From an uncultured Schlesneria sp. (GTDB taxonomy: Bacteria > Planctomycetota > Planctomycetia > Planctomycetales > Planctomycetaceae): DNA of 64,000 nt. The stretch lies in the NCBI GenBank assembly GCA_903899985.1, contig CAIULL010000254.1, positions 1 through 64,000 of the forward strand, in the 5' to 3' direction. A program made the position numbers and the translations under genes. Below, piece after piece: positions 17,073 to 24,498 of this stretch. A model generated the notes under the pieces. The model had not been told where the DNA came from. It saw nothing but the letters and a program-made list of their open reading frames with translations, and did not search any database. Numbering within the stretch: position 1 is the first letter of the stretch; each line of letters begins with the position of its first letter.

Positions 17073-19655
17073 TTAGTCCTTGCGATAGATAGGCGACGAG
17101 TTCGTCGATCCCTCGTTCGAGCCGCCGGATGGTCCCTCGTCGTAAAACTTGGGCAATGAGTATTGCGTCTCGATCTTCGCCGTTGAAAAGACTTCTCTCA
17201 TGAACTTCTCTGCGCAAGTTTGCCTTTTCTTAACGTCCAACTTCTGGCGAATTTGGTCCTGAACTTCAGCGAGTGCCTTTCGGCTGCCCTCTTCCCGAGC
17301 AGTCACGCGAACCAAGGAGTACGTGGTTGCTTTCCCGCTGACTTTACTCCATTGATTCAATGGCATCGAAAACAATTGCGATTCGAGTTCCGCATCTTTG
17401 AGACTCGCCAGCGGCAATCTGCTATAGGAATATTTTGAATATCTCGGATCAATCTTTTTGCGTTCGAAGGGGTCGCTGTCGTTGAATTCAACGAGCAAAT
17501 CGTCGAGTCTTTTTGTCGCTTCGGCATCGCTTAGTTCGGGTGAAATCGACAGTGCAATCTCCTGCCAAGATACCGTCTTCGGAATGCTAAACAGGTCAAC
17601 ATGTGAGTCATAATAGGCCGCGATCTCGGGCGCCTCCGTCGGTGTCAACGAGTCCGCCTTCGCCACGAAACATTCAGTGGACAATCGATCGAGCGTAAAA
17701 CTCTCTTTTACCTTTTGTAATGTCGATCCCTTTGTCTTCAGCTCGCGTTCAAGTTCTTCGATTGTCGCGACGTGGAGCTCTTGCTTGAGTCGATCGCACT
17801 GTTTCTCAAAGAGCTGATCAATGTGCCGATTCGATTCAACGATCTGATATTGTGTCAAGCCCGACATCATGTGTTGCACGAGGGCGACCTTTTGAATGTA
17901 ACTGGCAATATCTCGTTGAATCAATGTGCGGCGGAACTTGTCGAAATCGTCGCGGGTCGGTATCGGTTGTCCCGGTGGTGTCTTGCTCGGCTCGCCTGCC
18001 ATCGACAGCATTTGCTCACGAACGCTGATGAGATAACCGGCATAACGATCGAGGATCGCCCCGTTAAGAATGGGTTGGCCATTGACTGTCGCAGCGACTG
18101 CCGCGTTGAATTCCTCCGTGTCGTCTTTCCAATTGGCCCATTCGATCGGTTTCCGTTTACGGGGCGATTGCATTCGCTGAGTCGTCCACGCATCCAACGG
18201 CTGTTGTTTTGGATCAAATTTCGAGACTTGCTGATAATAGCCGTCCGCTTGAATTTGTAAGTTGATTTCGTCAGCTGAACGGCACGTGACGTCACCAACA
18301 GAAATTTTATAAGAGCCGTCGCTGTCCGTCGCAGCCGTCCACTCGATTTTGTCAAAGGGATTATTCGATCGATAGATGCTGAGTGTGACGTTCGCATCGC
18401 GCAGGGCATCGCCGTTTTCATCGGTAACGAATCCGCTGATTGTCTGTGGCAGTCGCATGAGTTCTGTGGCGTTCTGCGCGTCATTTGGTTCGATCATGTC
18501 GGGCTGATTCGAGGCCTCGACTGCCAATCGCGTTGATTTCGGCGGCGGCACTCGTACGGTCAACATGCCAACGACGATGATCCCGAGCGCGCACGTTGCC
18601 ATTCCAACCACCAGTGCGTCTCTGATTCGACCGGATCTTGAGTGCGGCTCTGTTTTAAATTCATTGATGTCGTGTAGGCGTCGGCGGAGCGACGACCGCT
18701 GTGCCATCGCCATTCCAAGTGCAATTGTCGGGACGTGAGCAGAACGAGCCGCGATTCGAACCAAGGCCAGCGCATATGCGTCTCGGCCAAGCGACCGGGA
18801 ACAGAACTGATCACAAATTCGTTCCCGAAGAATTTCGGCCTCTCGGCGAACGAACCAGGCGAGCGGGTGAATCCAATACAGCGTCGCCATGCACTGAGTC
18901 ATGACCTGCCAGAAAAAGTCACCGTTTTTGATATGCGTCAATTCGTGAATCAGGATTGCGTCTCGCTCGATTCGATCGCTGGAAATCAGGCAGTCGTGTG
19001 GAACGAGGATTACCGGTTTTCGCCATCCGAACGTGAGGGGAACCGAGCAAGAATTGGAAACTCGTAATTCAACATGACGCCGTACACCAAGCGATCTTGT
19101 CCAATGTCCCAACGATTCCAGCCAATCCGCATCGGCGACAACAGAACTTGACCGCTTCAGAAGTTGAAGTCCACGCCACGCTCCGATGAACCGCACGATC
19201 AACACGCTGAGAAAAAATCCGTAGGCTAGCGCGAGGCCAGCAATCAGAATCTTTTTCAACGAAAATCGTCGAATGACCGGTGTAGCGGAAGCCGTCGTTG
19301 CTGGAATCCTGGGGGTGACGTTCAACGCTTCAAAACCGACGTCTGACAAAAGGGTTAGCGGATCAATTTCATGGGGAAATATTTGGGCGTGCGGCGGAAT
19401 CGGCTTCTCTGAACCGGTCGTGTCGTGTCTGACACGATTGGAATTCGGGGAAGGGGAGAGCACCGGAATTTCAATTGGCGGGAGGCACCAGGCCGCCATC
19501 GGCAAAATCAGCAATGCCACCACTCCGACTCGTTTCCAGGCCATACAGGAGTACGCCCAGTAACGGCCCGCAATGTAGGCCAGTACCGTAACAATTCCCA
19601 GAATCAACGTCGATTTGCATCCGATGGAAAGAAACGCGGCCTGAAGATCCGTCAT
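17073..19655 (-). CDS. M56 membrane metallopeptidase fused to a carboxypeptidase-regulatory domain and a SurA/parvulin-like region
   Basis: 860 residues. N-terminal membrane part has hydrophobic segments near 10-30, 43-58, 135-158 and 350-368, with the zinc motif HELTH at 237-241 and EAEILRERICDQFC downstream. Residues about 405-480 (ISGFVTDENGDALRDANVTL to DSDGSYKISVGD) form a carboxypeptidase-regulatory-like beta domain. Residues about 520-835 resemble SurA/PpiC chaperones: VNGQPILNGAILDRYAGY, a long helical stretch, then a parvulin-like core (SIPKTVSWQEIALSISPELSDAEATKRLDDLL to YSLVRVTAREEG). The start overlaps the BlaI-type gene's stop (ATGA), implying coupled translation. The tail should lie outside the cytoplasm. 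Parvulin catalytic residues could not be judged by eye. Confidence 0.85.
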   Translation of the reverse strand: MTDLQAAFLSIGCKSTLILGIVTVLAYIAGRYWAYSCMAWKRVGVVALLILPMAAWCLPPIEIPVLSPSPNSNRVRHDTTGSEKPIPPHAQIFPHEIDPLTLLSDVGFEALNVTPRIPATTASATPVIRRFSLKKILIAGLALAYGFFLSVLIVRFIGAWRGLQLLKRSSSVVADADWLESLGHWTRSLGVRRHVELRVSNSCSVPLTFGWRKPVILVPHDCLISSDRIERDAILIHELTHIKNGDFFWQVMTQCMATLYWIHPLAWFVRREAEILRERICDQFCSRSLGRDAYALALVRIAARSAHVPTIALGMAMAQRSSLRRRLHDINEFKTEPHSRSGRIRDALVVGMATCALGIIVVGMLTVRVPPPKSTRLAVEASNQPDMIEPNDAQNATELMRLPQTISGFVTDENGDALRDANVTLSIYRSNNPFDKIEWTAATDSDGSYKISVGDVTCRSADEINLQIQADGYYQQVSKFDPKQQPLDAWTTQRMQSPRKRKPIEWANWKDDTEEFNAAVAATVNGQPILNGAILDRYAGYLISVREQMLSMAGEPSKTPPGQPIPTRDDFDKFRRTLIQRDIASYIQKVALVQHMMSGLTQYQIVESNRHIDQLFEKQCDRLKQELHVATIEELERELKTKGSTLQKVKESFTLDRLSTECFVAKADSLTPTEAPEIAAYYDSHVDLFSIPKTVSWQEIALSISPELSDAEATKRLDDLLVEFNDSDPFERKKIDPRYSKYSYSRLPLASLKDAELESQLFSMPLNQWSKVSGKATTYSLVRVTAREEGSRKALAEVQDQIRQKLDVKKRQTCAEKFMREVFSTAKIETQYSLPKFYDEGPSGGSNEGSTNSSPIYRKD

Positions 19656-20029
19656 GGTTTGCGTCCTTGCTTAAATTGTTGGATCAGATCCTGCAGATCG
19701 GCTGCGGAAAGTTGCTCTTCTTCCAGAAGTCGCAACACAAGGTCTTGCGGAGAACCGGAAAAGAACCGGCGAATGACGTTGCTCAACGTCTTCTGCTGGA
19801 CCTTTTCCCGTTGAATCACCGGTCGATAAACGAAGCTTCGCCCGTTACGCTCATGGCTGACAAAGCCTTTTTCTTCGAGGATTCTCAGCATGGTTCGAAC
19901 CGTGGAATCGTGCGGTTCGTCAGGCAACGTCATGCGGATCTGTTCCGCAGACGCCGTACCGAGTTCCCAAAGCCGACTCATGATCTCGGCTTCGCGTTCG
20001 GTCAAACTATTGGCAGGTGTCGGTTCCAT
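19652..20029 (-). CDS. BlaI/MecI/CopY-family transcriptional repressor
   Basis: 125 residues from the ATG at 20027-20029, chosen over a longer frame to 20089 because family members begin near SLTEREAEIMSRLWELG and AGGA lies just upstream. The winged helix includes STVRTMLRILEEKGFVSHERNGRSFVYRP, followed by the helical dimerisation region (TLSNVIRRFFSGSPQDLVLRLLEE). The stop overlaps the M56 gene start by four bases, so the two are translated together as a repressor/protease pair. It is divergent from the LolD-like ATPase at 20245. Confidence 0.93.
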   Translation of the reverse strand: MEPTPANSLTEREAEIMSRLWELGTASAEQIRMTLPDEPHDSTVRTMLRILEEKGFVSHERNGRSFVYRPVIQREKVQQKTLSNVIRRFFSGSPQDLVLRLLEEEQLSAADLQDLIQQFKQGRKP

Positions 20030-20095
20030 CAGTCGTCCTGTTAGTGTTTTAACAGTTCGGATGGTATTCACAGAGTCGTTTCGGATCAAGGGAAG

Positions 20096-20111
20096 TGTTA
20101 AACATTTAACA
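20096..20111. promoter_or_regulatory. Palindrome TGTTAAA-CA-TTTAACA, candidate BlaI operator
   Basis: Perfect 7-base arms with a 2-base centre, 67 bases upstream of the BlaI-type start and 134 bases upstream of the divergent ATPase gene. A partial half-match (TGTTTTAACA) lies at 20045-20054. BlaI-family operators are short dyads in such positions; binding is inferred. Confidence 0.45.
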
Positions 20112-20114
20112 AAT

Positions 20115-20143
20115 GGATTCGAACCAACAGCCGATTGCTCTGT
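20115..20143 (-). pseudogene. tRNA-Asn-like relic
   Basis: Minus strand reads AGAGCAATCGGCTGTT directly followed by GGTTCGAATCC. The first part matches the D-arm/anticodon-arm portion of many bacterial tRNA-Asn(GUU) genes, the second the T-loop. The anticodon 3' half and variable region appear deleted, consistent with loss between short TGTT direct repeats. A TCCTGATA-like stretch 15 bases further upstream could be the acceptor start. No acceptor pairing remains, so it cannot be functional. Confidence 0.4.
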
Positions 20144-20244
20144 AACGTATCAGGACATATCCTCAAGATCTTGCCACCCGAACCTGCGACTCTACCGAGA
20201 CCAGCTCGCGGACTGCGAAGAATGAGCCAACGTAAGGAACTGTA

Positions 20245-20928
20245 ATGTCTCTGGAATTGCGAAACGTGACGAAGACCTACCGTGACCCGAGCGGCGGTCG
20301 AGTTCCCGTCTTGAATGTCGCTGATTTCAAGCTGGCCACTGGCGAGCAAGTGGCGCTAGTCGGTTCGAGCGGTGGTGGCAAGACAACACTGCTCAACATC
20401 ATCGCCGGGATCACCTCGGCCGACGCAGGGGAAGTCGTGATTGCCGGTACGAACATCGCACGACTCTCCGAAGCCTCACGCGACCGTTTTCGAGCGGAGC
20501 GAATCGGATATGTATTCCAGACATTCAACCTGCTGGCCGCTTTCACTGCGCTGGAAAACGTTCTGCTGGGGATGAGTTTCGGCGGACGAAAAGCGGATCG
20601 TGTTCACGCCAAAAAGCTACTCGAACGAGTTGGTCTCGGTCACCGCTTGAATCACAAGCCTTCACAAATGTCGGTCGGAGAACAGCAACGAACGTCGGTC
20701 GCTCGGGCACTGGCAAATACTCCACGTCTGCTGCTGGCAGACGAGCCAACCGCCAATGTCGATGTTGCCAACCAGCAAACCGTTCTGCAATTATTGCGCG
20801 ATTCCTGTCGCGAGAACAACGTTTCACTGCTGCTTGTCACGCATGCTCAAGACGTCGCAGCACAATTTGATCGAGTTGAAAAACTGTCGGATTTCAATCG
20901 ACCGGCTGATGCCAATCCGTTGAATTAG
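20245..20928 (+). CDS. ABC transporter ATP-binding protein, LolD/MacB type
   Basis: 227 residues, the usual size for the LolD/MacB/FtsE-type ATPases that drive mechanotransmission or lipoprotein release. Walker A GSSGGGKTT is at residues 39-47, the Q-loop in YVFQTFNLL, the signature SVGEQQR (LSGGQ variant) near 143-149, and Walker B LLLADEPT shortly after. The D-loop and H-loop (LLVTH) are present. AAGGAA precedes the ATG. No permease follows on this strand, so the partner must lie elsewhere. It shares a 215-base upstream region with the divergent BlaI gene, which may regulate it. Confidence 0.93.
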   Translation: MSLELRNVTKTYRDPSGGRVPVLNVADFKLATGEQVALVGSSGGGKTTLLNIIAGITSADAGEVVIAGTNIARLSEASRDRFRAERIGYVFQTFNLLAAFTALENVLLGMSFGGRKADRVHAKKLLERVGLGHRLNHKPSQMSVGEQQRTSVARALANTPRLLLADEPTANVDVANQQTVLQLLRDSCRENNVSLLLVTHAQDVAAQFDRVEKLSDFNRPADANPLN

Positions 20929-20959
20929 TGTCCCGTTTGACACGTCTCGTTCATGTCCG

Positions 20960-21243
20960 GTCTTTACGCCAACGGCGTTGCATATCAAAGCCCAGGGTAG
21001 ATCGCCTTGCGATCCACCCTGGGTCGCGACGATGGAAATCGGATTTACCCCAACGGGGTTACATCATTCTTCGGGCGACACGAATCTGTGAATCACAATT
21101 GGATGGTCGATAAGCACGCGAATCGGGAAAAGAGCGGTGTAACACCTTCGGTGTAAAACGCGTTCATTGGGTCTTACCCAGGGTGCGCTCGCTGATGCTC
21201 GCAACCCAGGGCTTTGATATGAAACGCCGTTGGCGTAAAGACA
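20960..21243. repeat. 284-bp structure with 39-bp inverted ends
   Basis: GTCTTTACGCCAACGGCGTT... (20960-20998) is almost perfectly inverted at 21205-21243 (...AACGCCGTTGGCGTAAAGAC). Each end runs on into a CCCAGGGT-type hairpin: CCCAGGGT..ATCGC..GCGAT..ACCCTGGG on the left, and an ACCCAGGGTGCGCTCGC-type one on the right. Further small hairpins (CCCCAACGGGG, ACACCTTCGGTGT) lie between. No ORF is credible in the whole gap 20929-21305. A related smaller unit lies at 54545-54579. Confidence 0.8.
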
Positions 21244-21305
21244 ACCTGACGAAGTCCGCAGAATGACCAACGTACCCTGTCTCCCAGGACGACTGACGGT
21301 TTGAA

Positions 21306-22016
21306 TCAATTCTCTTTCCGGCTTGATTTGGTCGGCGGAAGTTTCTTAACTCCGGAAGTTTTCACAACTCCATCCGGAAGCAGTTCGATGGAAATTCCAT
21401 CGCCCATGTCGTTAAAGCAAGATTCTGCCGTTGGGTCTGATTGGATCGATCTGATCTCCACACTGGACGAAGTGACTTTTTCTGACAGACAGTCATATTC
21501 CGAAACGTGAATATAAGTTTTCGCCGAGCGTCCGTCCGCGATCGGACCAAGCGTTTTTTTACCTTCTTTGGAGATCACCTCGAAGCTCGCAACTTCATGC
21601 CCCGTTTGATTGACGACTACGATCAAGTAACGAGTCCGAACTTCGTCGACCGATTTTATGATAAATCCTGCAGCTGGAAAATTTGCCAGCAACGAGATGC
21701 CGATCGCGAATTTCCGAGCCCAATTTCTTCGACCGCATTTGGAGAGCCACAAATCAGAAAGTAACAAAAGGCACCCGACCAGAAACAACAGCGTTCCCAT
21801 CAGGATCATCCAGATTCCCGCCCATTCGAGATCGCGCGAATATGTCAGTCGCCACAACACGTAGATTGACGTCCCAACAGTCAGTGGAATCCCCGCGCAG
21901 GCGATTGCCAGTTTCTCTTGGGTCGACAGCGGATTGCTCAAAAATTGATTCCTTCGAAAAAAACGGTAGATATAAACAATGGGAGGTCGAGAGTTCAGGC
22001 ATTTCGGGCGTGCCAC
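21306..22016 (-). CDS. Three-helix membrane protein of unknown function
   Basis: 236 residues, not recognised. Three hydrophobic segments (about 37-58, 66-90, 101-121) are followed by a soluble C-terminal domain of about 110 residues with beta-strand-like segments (YLIVVVNQTGHEVASFEVI, GDGISIELLPDGVV). The N-terminal 28 residues look unnatural for a protein start; an in-frame TTG at residue 26 (LSNPLSTQEKL), preceded by a GAAGGA, is a credible alternative. The gene stands alone between two repeat-filled gaps. Confidence 0.6.
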   Translation of the reverse strand: MARPKCLNSRPPIVYIYRFFRRNQFLSNPLSTQEKLAIACAGIPLTVGTSIYVLWRLTYSRDLEWAGIWMILMGTLLFLVGCLLLLSDLWLSKCGRRNWARKFAIGISLLANFPAAGFIIKSVDEVRTRYLIVVVNQTGHEVASFEVISKEGKKTLGPIADGRSAKTYIHVSEYDCLSEKVTSSSVEIRSIQSDPTAESCFNDMGDGISIELLPDGVVKTSGVKKLPPTKSSRKEN

Positions 22017-22085
22017 AATTCCGACTTACTTTACCCACCTGGGCTCCTGAGATAGCAGTCCGTAGAGGACTACAAGAATGTGACC

Positions 22086-22125
22086 AGGACCTCAGTGTCA
22101 CATAAGTCCCATCAAAGCCGGTCGC
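22086..22125 (+). repeat. ATAAGTCCCAT repeat motif
   Basis: ATAAGTCCCATC (22102-22113) repeats the motif at 5761-5772, here preceded by TGTCAC and followed by an AAAGCCGGTCGCGGCTTT hairpin. It lies in the gap behind the SDR gene's stop. Confidence 0.5.
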
Positions 22126-22158
22126 GGCTTTGCGGTACTCGCGCCACACCCCACAATT

Positions 22159-22929
22159 TCAAAACGTCTTACAGAGCGTTCCGCCGTCGACGAGCAATGT
22201 CGTTCCGGTGATGTAGCTACCGGCATCGCTTGCCAGCAGCAGGGCAGGGCCGGCCAGTTCGCGGGGATCAGCCCAGCGACCGAGTGCCGTTCGCTGGGCG
22301 AAGGTTTCCAGTTCGACCGGGCTGAGAACGCTGGCAGGCAGGTCCGTCAAAAACGGGCCAGGGGCAATACAGTTACAGGTAATACCAAACGGACCAAGGT
22401 CGAGAGCCATGGCGCGGGCCAGGCCGATGAGTGCCGCCTTGGTCGCTGAGTAGCTGCTGCGTCCCGATTTGGAAGTCAGTCCCATGACGCTGGAAATATG
22501 AATAATCCGTCCCCATTTTCGCTGTTTCATCTGGGGAATCAATGCGCGAGAAAGGCTCATACATGACGTGAGATTCAGTTCAATAATCCGATCCCATTTG
22601 TCATCTTCAACTTCGTCGATCTGTTGTGGAATATTAGAGCCGGCGTTGTTCACCAGGATGTCAACGCGTCCCATCACTTCCAGTGCCGATTTTGCCAGGG
22701 ATTCGACTTCGTCCCGGTTGGTCATATCGGTCACAAAGGAACGGCCACGAACCGACGTCCCTTGAAGGATCTCAGGAAGCGCTTGTTCGAGTTCGTCGGC
22801 ATGACGACTGCAAATCACGATGTCAGCTCCGGCTTCGGCAAAACCGCGTGCCATCGCTTTTCCCAACCCCTTACTGCCGCCGGTGATAAGCGCCACTTTG
22901 CCGGTTAAGTTAAAAAGCGGAGTTGTCAT
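22159..22929 (-). CDS. SDR-family oxidoreductase (FabG / gluconate 5-dehydrogenase type)
   Basis: 256 residues from the ATG at 22927-22929, preferred because AGGAATT lies 8 bases upstream and the cofactor motif then begins at the usual distance. An upstream ATG at 22989 overlaps the preceding gene's stop (ATGA), so coupled initiation there is possible. NAD(P)-binding TGGSKGLG is at 16-23, NNAG at 94-97, and the catalytic set N119, S147, Y160 and K164 is intact. The C-terminus ends LLVDGGTLCKTF. It probably reduces a keto or sugar-acid substrate; no neighbour identifies it. Confidence 0.93.
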   Translation of the reverse strand: MTTPLFNLTGKVALITGGSKGLGKAMARGFAEAGADIVICSRHADELEQALPEILQGTSVRGRSFVTDMTNRDEVESLAKSALEVMGRVDILVNNAGSNIPQQIDEVEDDKWDRIIELNLTSCMSLSRALIPQMKQRKWGRIIHISSVMGLTSKSGRSSYSATKAALIGLARAMALDLGPFGITCNCIAPGPFLTDLPASVLSPVELETFAQRTALGRWADPRELAGPALLLASDAGSYITGTTLLVDGGTLCKTF

Positions 22930-22985
22930 CTTGTGAATTCCTGAACCATGATGTGAAGGTGAAAAATCGGGTTCAGGAGATCGTA

Positions 22986-23843
22986 TCATTGCTTCCGCGC
23001 GATTTCCGCCCTGAGCGTTTCCTTCTGGAAATCAGGAAAGGGGAGTTTGCGAAGATTTGGATCACGCAATTGCTTGTCCCAATTGTCGATAAGCTGCCTA
23101 TCCGTCTTCTGGAAATTCCAGGTCCATTCATGCTTTGCCTGCAGATGCAACACAGGTTCTGTTTCAGCTTTCAAGCTGACCGTGAGCGGTAGCAGACCAT
23201 GATTTCTGAGTTCCTGATTGAGTTTCAGGCGAGGGGCAGGGAACAGCGATTGCGGATGCAGGACGGAATTGAATTGAGCCATCCAGTCTGCAACGTGTAG
23301 ATATTTTGCGACAACTTCAGGGTTTTCAGGCTGAAATCCTTCGACCACATACTCAAAGTTGTCTGCCGTCAGTTTCAATTGTTGCTTGTCATGATCAAAG
23401 CTCGCAGCGAAGTCCGGCTGAATCTGGAAACGAAGAAACTCCAAAGCCTTACGAGCCGACGCAGACGATTCGTCGGGCACGAAACCGAATCGCTTTTGAG
23501 CTTCGTCCTCGGCTCGCCCCAGAAAATGGCGAATTTCGTCTTGCGTCAATTCCGAACAAAGCCGACGCCGTGGATTCAAGATCGTAAATCGACGATGTGC
23601 GGGCTCATAGACGGTGACTTCTCTGGCGGGTTCGATGTAATCATAGATCTTCCCGGCGTGAAACAGCATCAGGCTGCGAACAACAACCGGAGCATGTTCT
23701 GTGTTCACCGACGAAGACTGTCCTGAAAGATCGCGAATCGTGGTGTAAACGCGGATTTCCTGCGCGGTCACCGTATGGCTTACCGCCACAGCCAGGCAGG
23801 CCACCAGAGCGAAACAGGCAAATCGAATCGATCGCGTCATCAT
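22986..23843 (-). CDS. Secreted protein of unknown function
   Basis: 285 residues from the ATG at 23841-23843, supported by CAGGTGGA about 7 bases upstream. A signal peptide covers about residues 1-27 (FACFALVACLAVAVSHTVTAQ), so the protein is exported. The mature part (IRVYTTIRDLSGQ, then YIEPAREVTVYEPAHRRFTILNPRRRL) reads like a beta-structured domain followed by a helical C-terminal half. It belongs to no family I can name, though this layout is common among planctomycete secreted proteins. It is upstream of and possibly co-transcribed with the SDR gene. Confidence 0.75.
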   Translation of the reverse strand: MMTRSIRFACFALVACLAVAVSHTVTAQEIRVYTTIRDLSGQSSSVNTEHAPVVVRSLMLFHAGKIYDYIEPAREVTVYEPAHRRFTILNPRRRLCSELTQDEIRHFLGRAEDEAQKRFGFVPDESSASARKALEFLRFQIQPDFAASFDHDKQQLKLTADNFEYVVEGFQPENPEVVAKYLHVADWMAQFNSVLHPQSLFPAPRLKLNQELRNHGLLPLTVSLKAETEPVLHLQAKHEWTWNFQKTDRQLIDNWDKQLRDPNLRKLPFPDFQKETLRAEIARKQ

Positions 23844-24498
23844 GTTTCCACCTGAATCTTGGTACACGCCAGCGAATGGAATGACCAGCTTCCTCGAAGA
23901 TCGGGCAATTCAGTGGGACATTAAGGACGGATTCATCAGCGAACAAGACGGATCAACCTCTGGACAACGTCATTTCGATGCGAGCGACAAAGGGAAAATC
24001 GGAGTTCGGCGAACAATGCCGAAAAAACAGGATTTTTAAATCAAAAGCGGATGTTCTGACGTTCGAAACGAATCAGCCAGTCAAACGCAAGATTTCGATG
24101 AGGTTCGCTTATTTTCTGAGTCTTATCGATCCCGTTCTTTTCCTCCGAAACAGCTCATTTTTGTCGAACCGACAGGTCAAAAACGGTTAAAAACGGCTTG
24201 AGTCTCACCCCGAAGAAGTCAGCGTTGATTGAATACCACCGCTCCTGACACTAAACTGGGACAGCTTGGCTGACTGTAGTGATTAGGAAAACATGTCGGC
24301 AAACGCCAACTCTGCAACGGATGTCAGAGTTCTAATTGACGAAGGTGGTACTTCCACCTGTCGTGCTCGTTTCAAGACGGAACGCGGACGATAAACAGCG
24401 CTGGCAAATGGAATTGCCGTCAATGGCGCTTCGTCCATGAACGATCGACCGGTAGTCGACGCCTTGGAATGAAACGAGTTTTTGTACGGAGTGAATTT
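23844..24498. other. Divergent intergenic region, 655 bases
   Basis: Lies between a minus-strand and a plus-strand gene and so should hold both promoters. I see only a short GGTGG-TACTT-CCACC hairpin near 24344 and A+T-rich stretches around 24050-24200. Small ORFs here have no ribosome-binding site and no protein-like composition. Confidence 0.5.

Noticed and set aside
10731-19655. Beta-lactam sensing by the two BlaR1-like proteins
   Set aside because: Both lack the penicillin-binding sensor domain and there is no beta-lactamase gene nearby.
20115-20143. Functional tRNA gene
   Set aside because: Acceptor stem and anticodon loop cannot be formed, so it is listed only as a relic.
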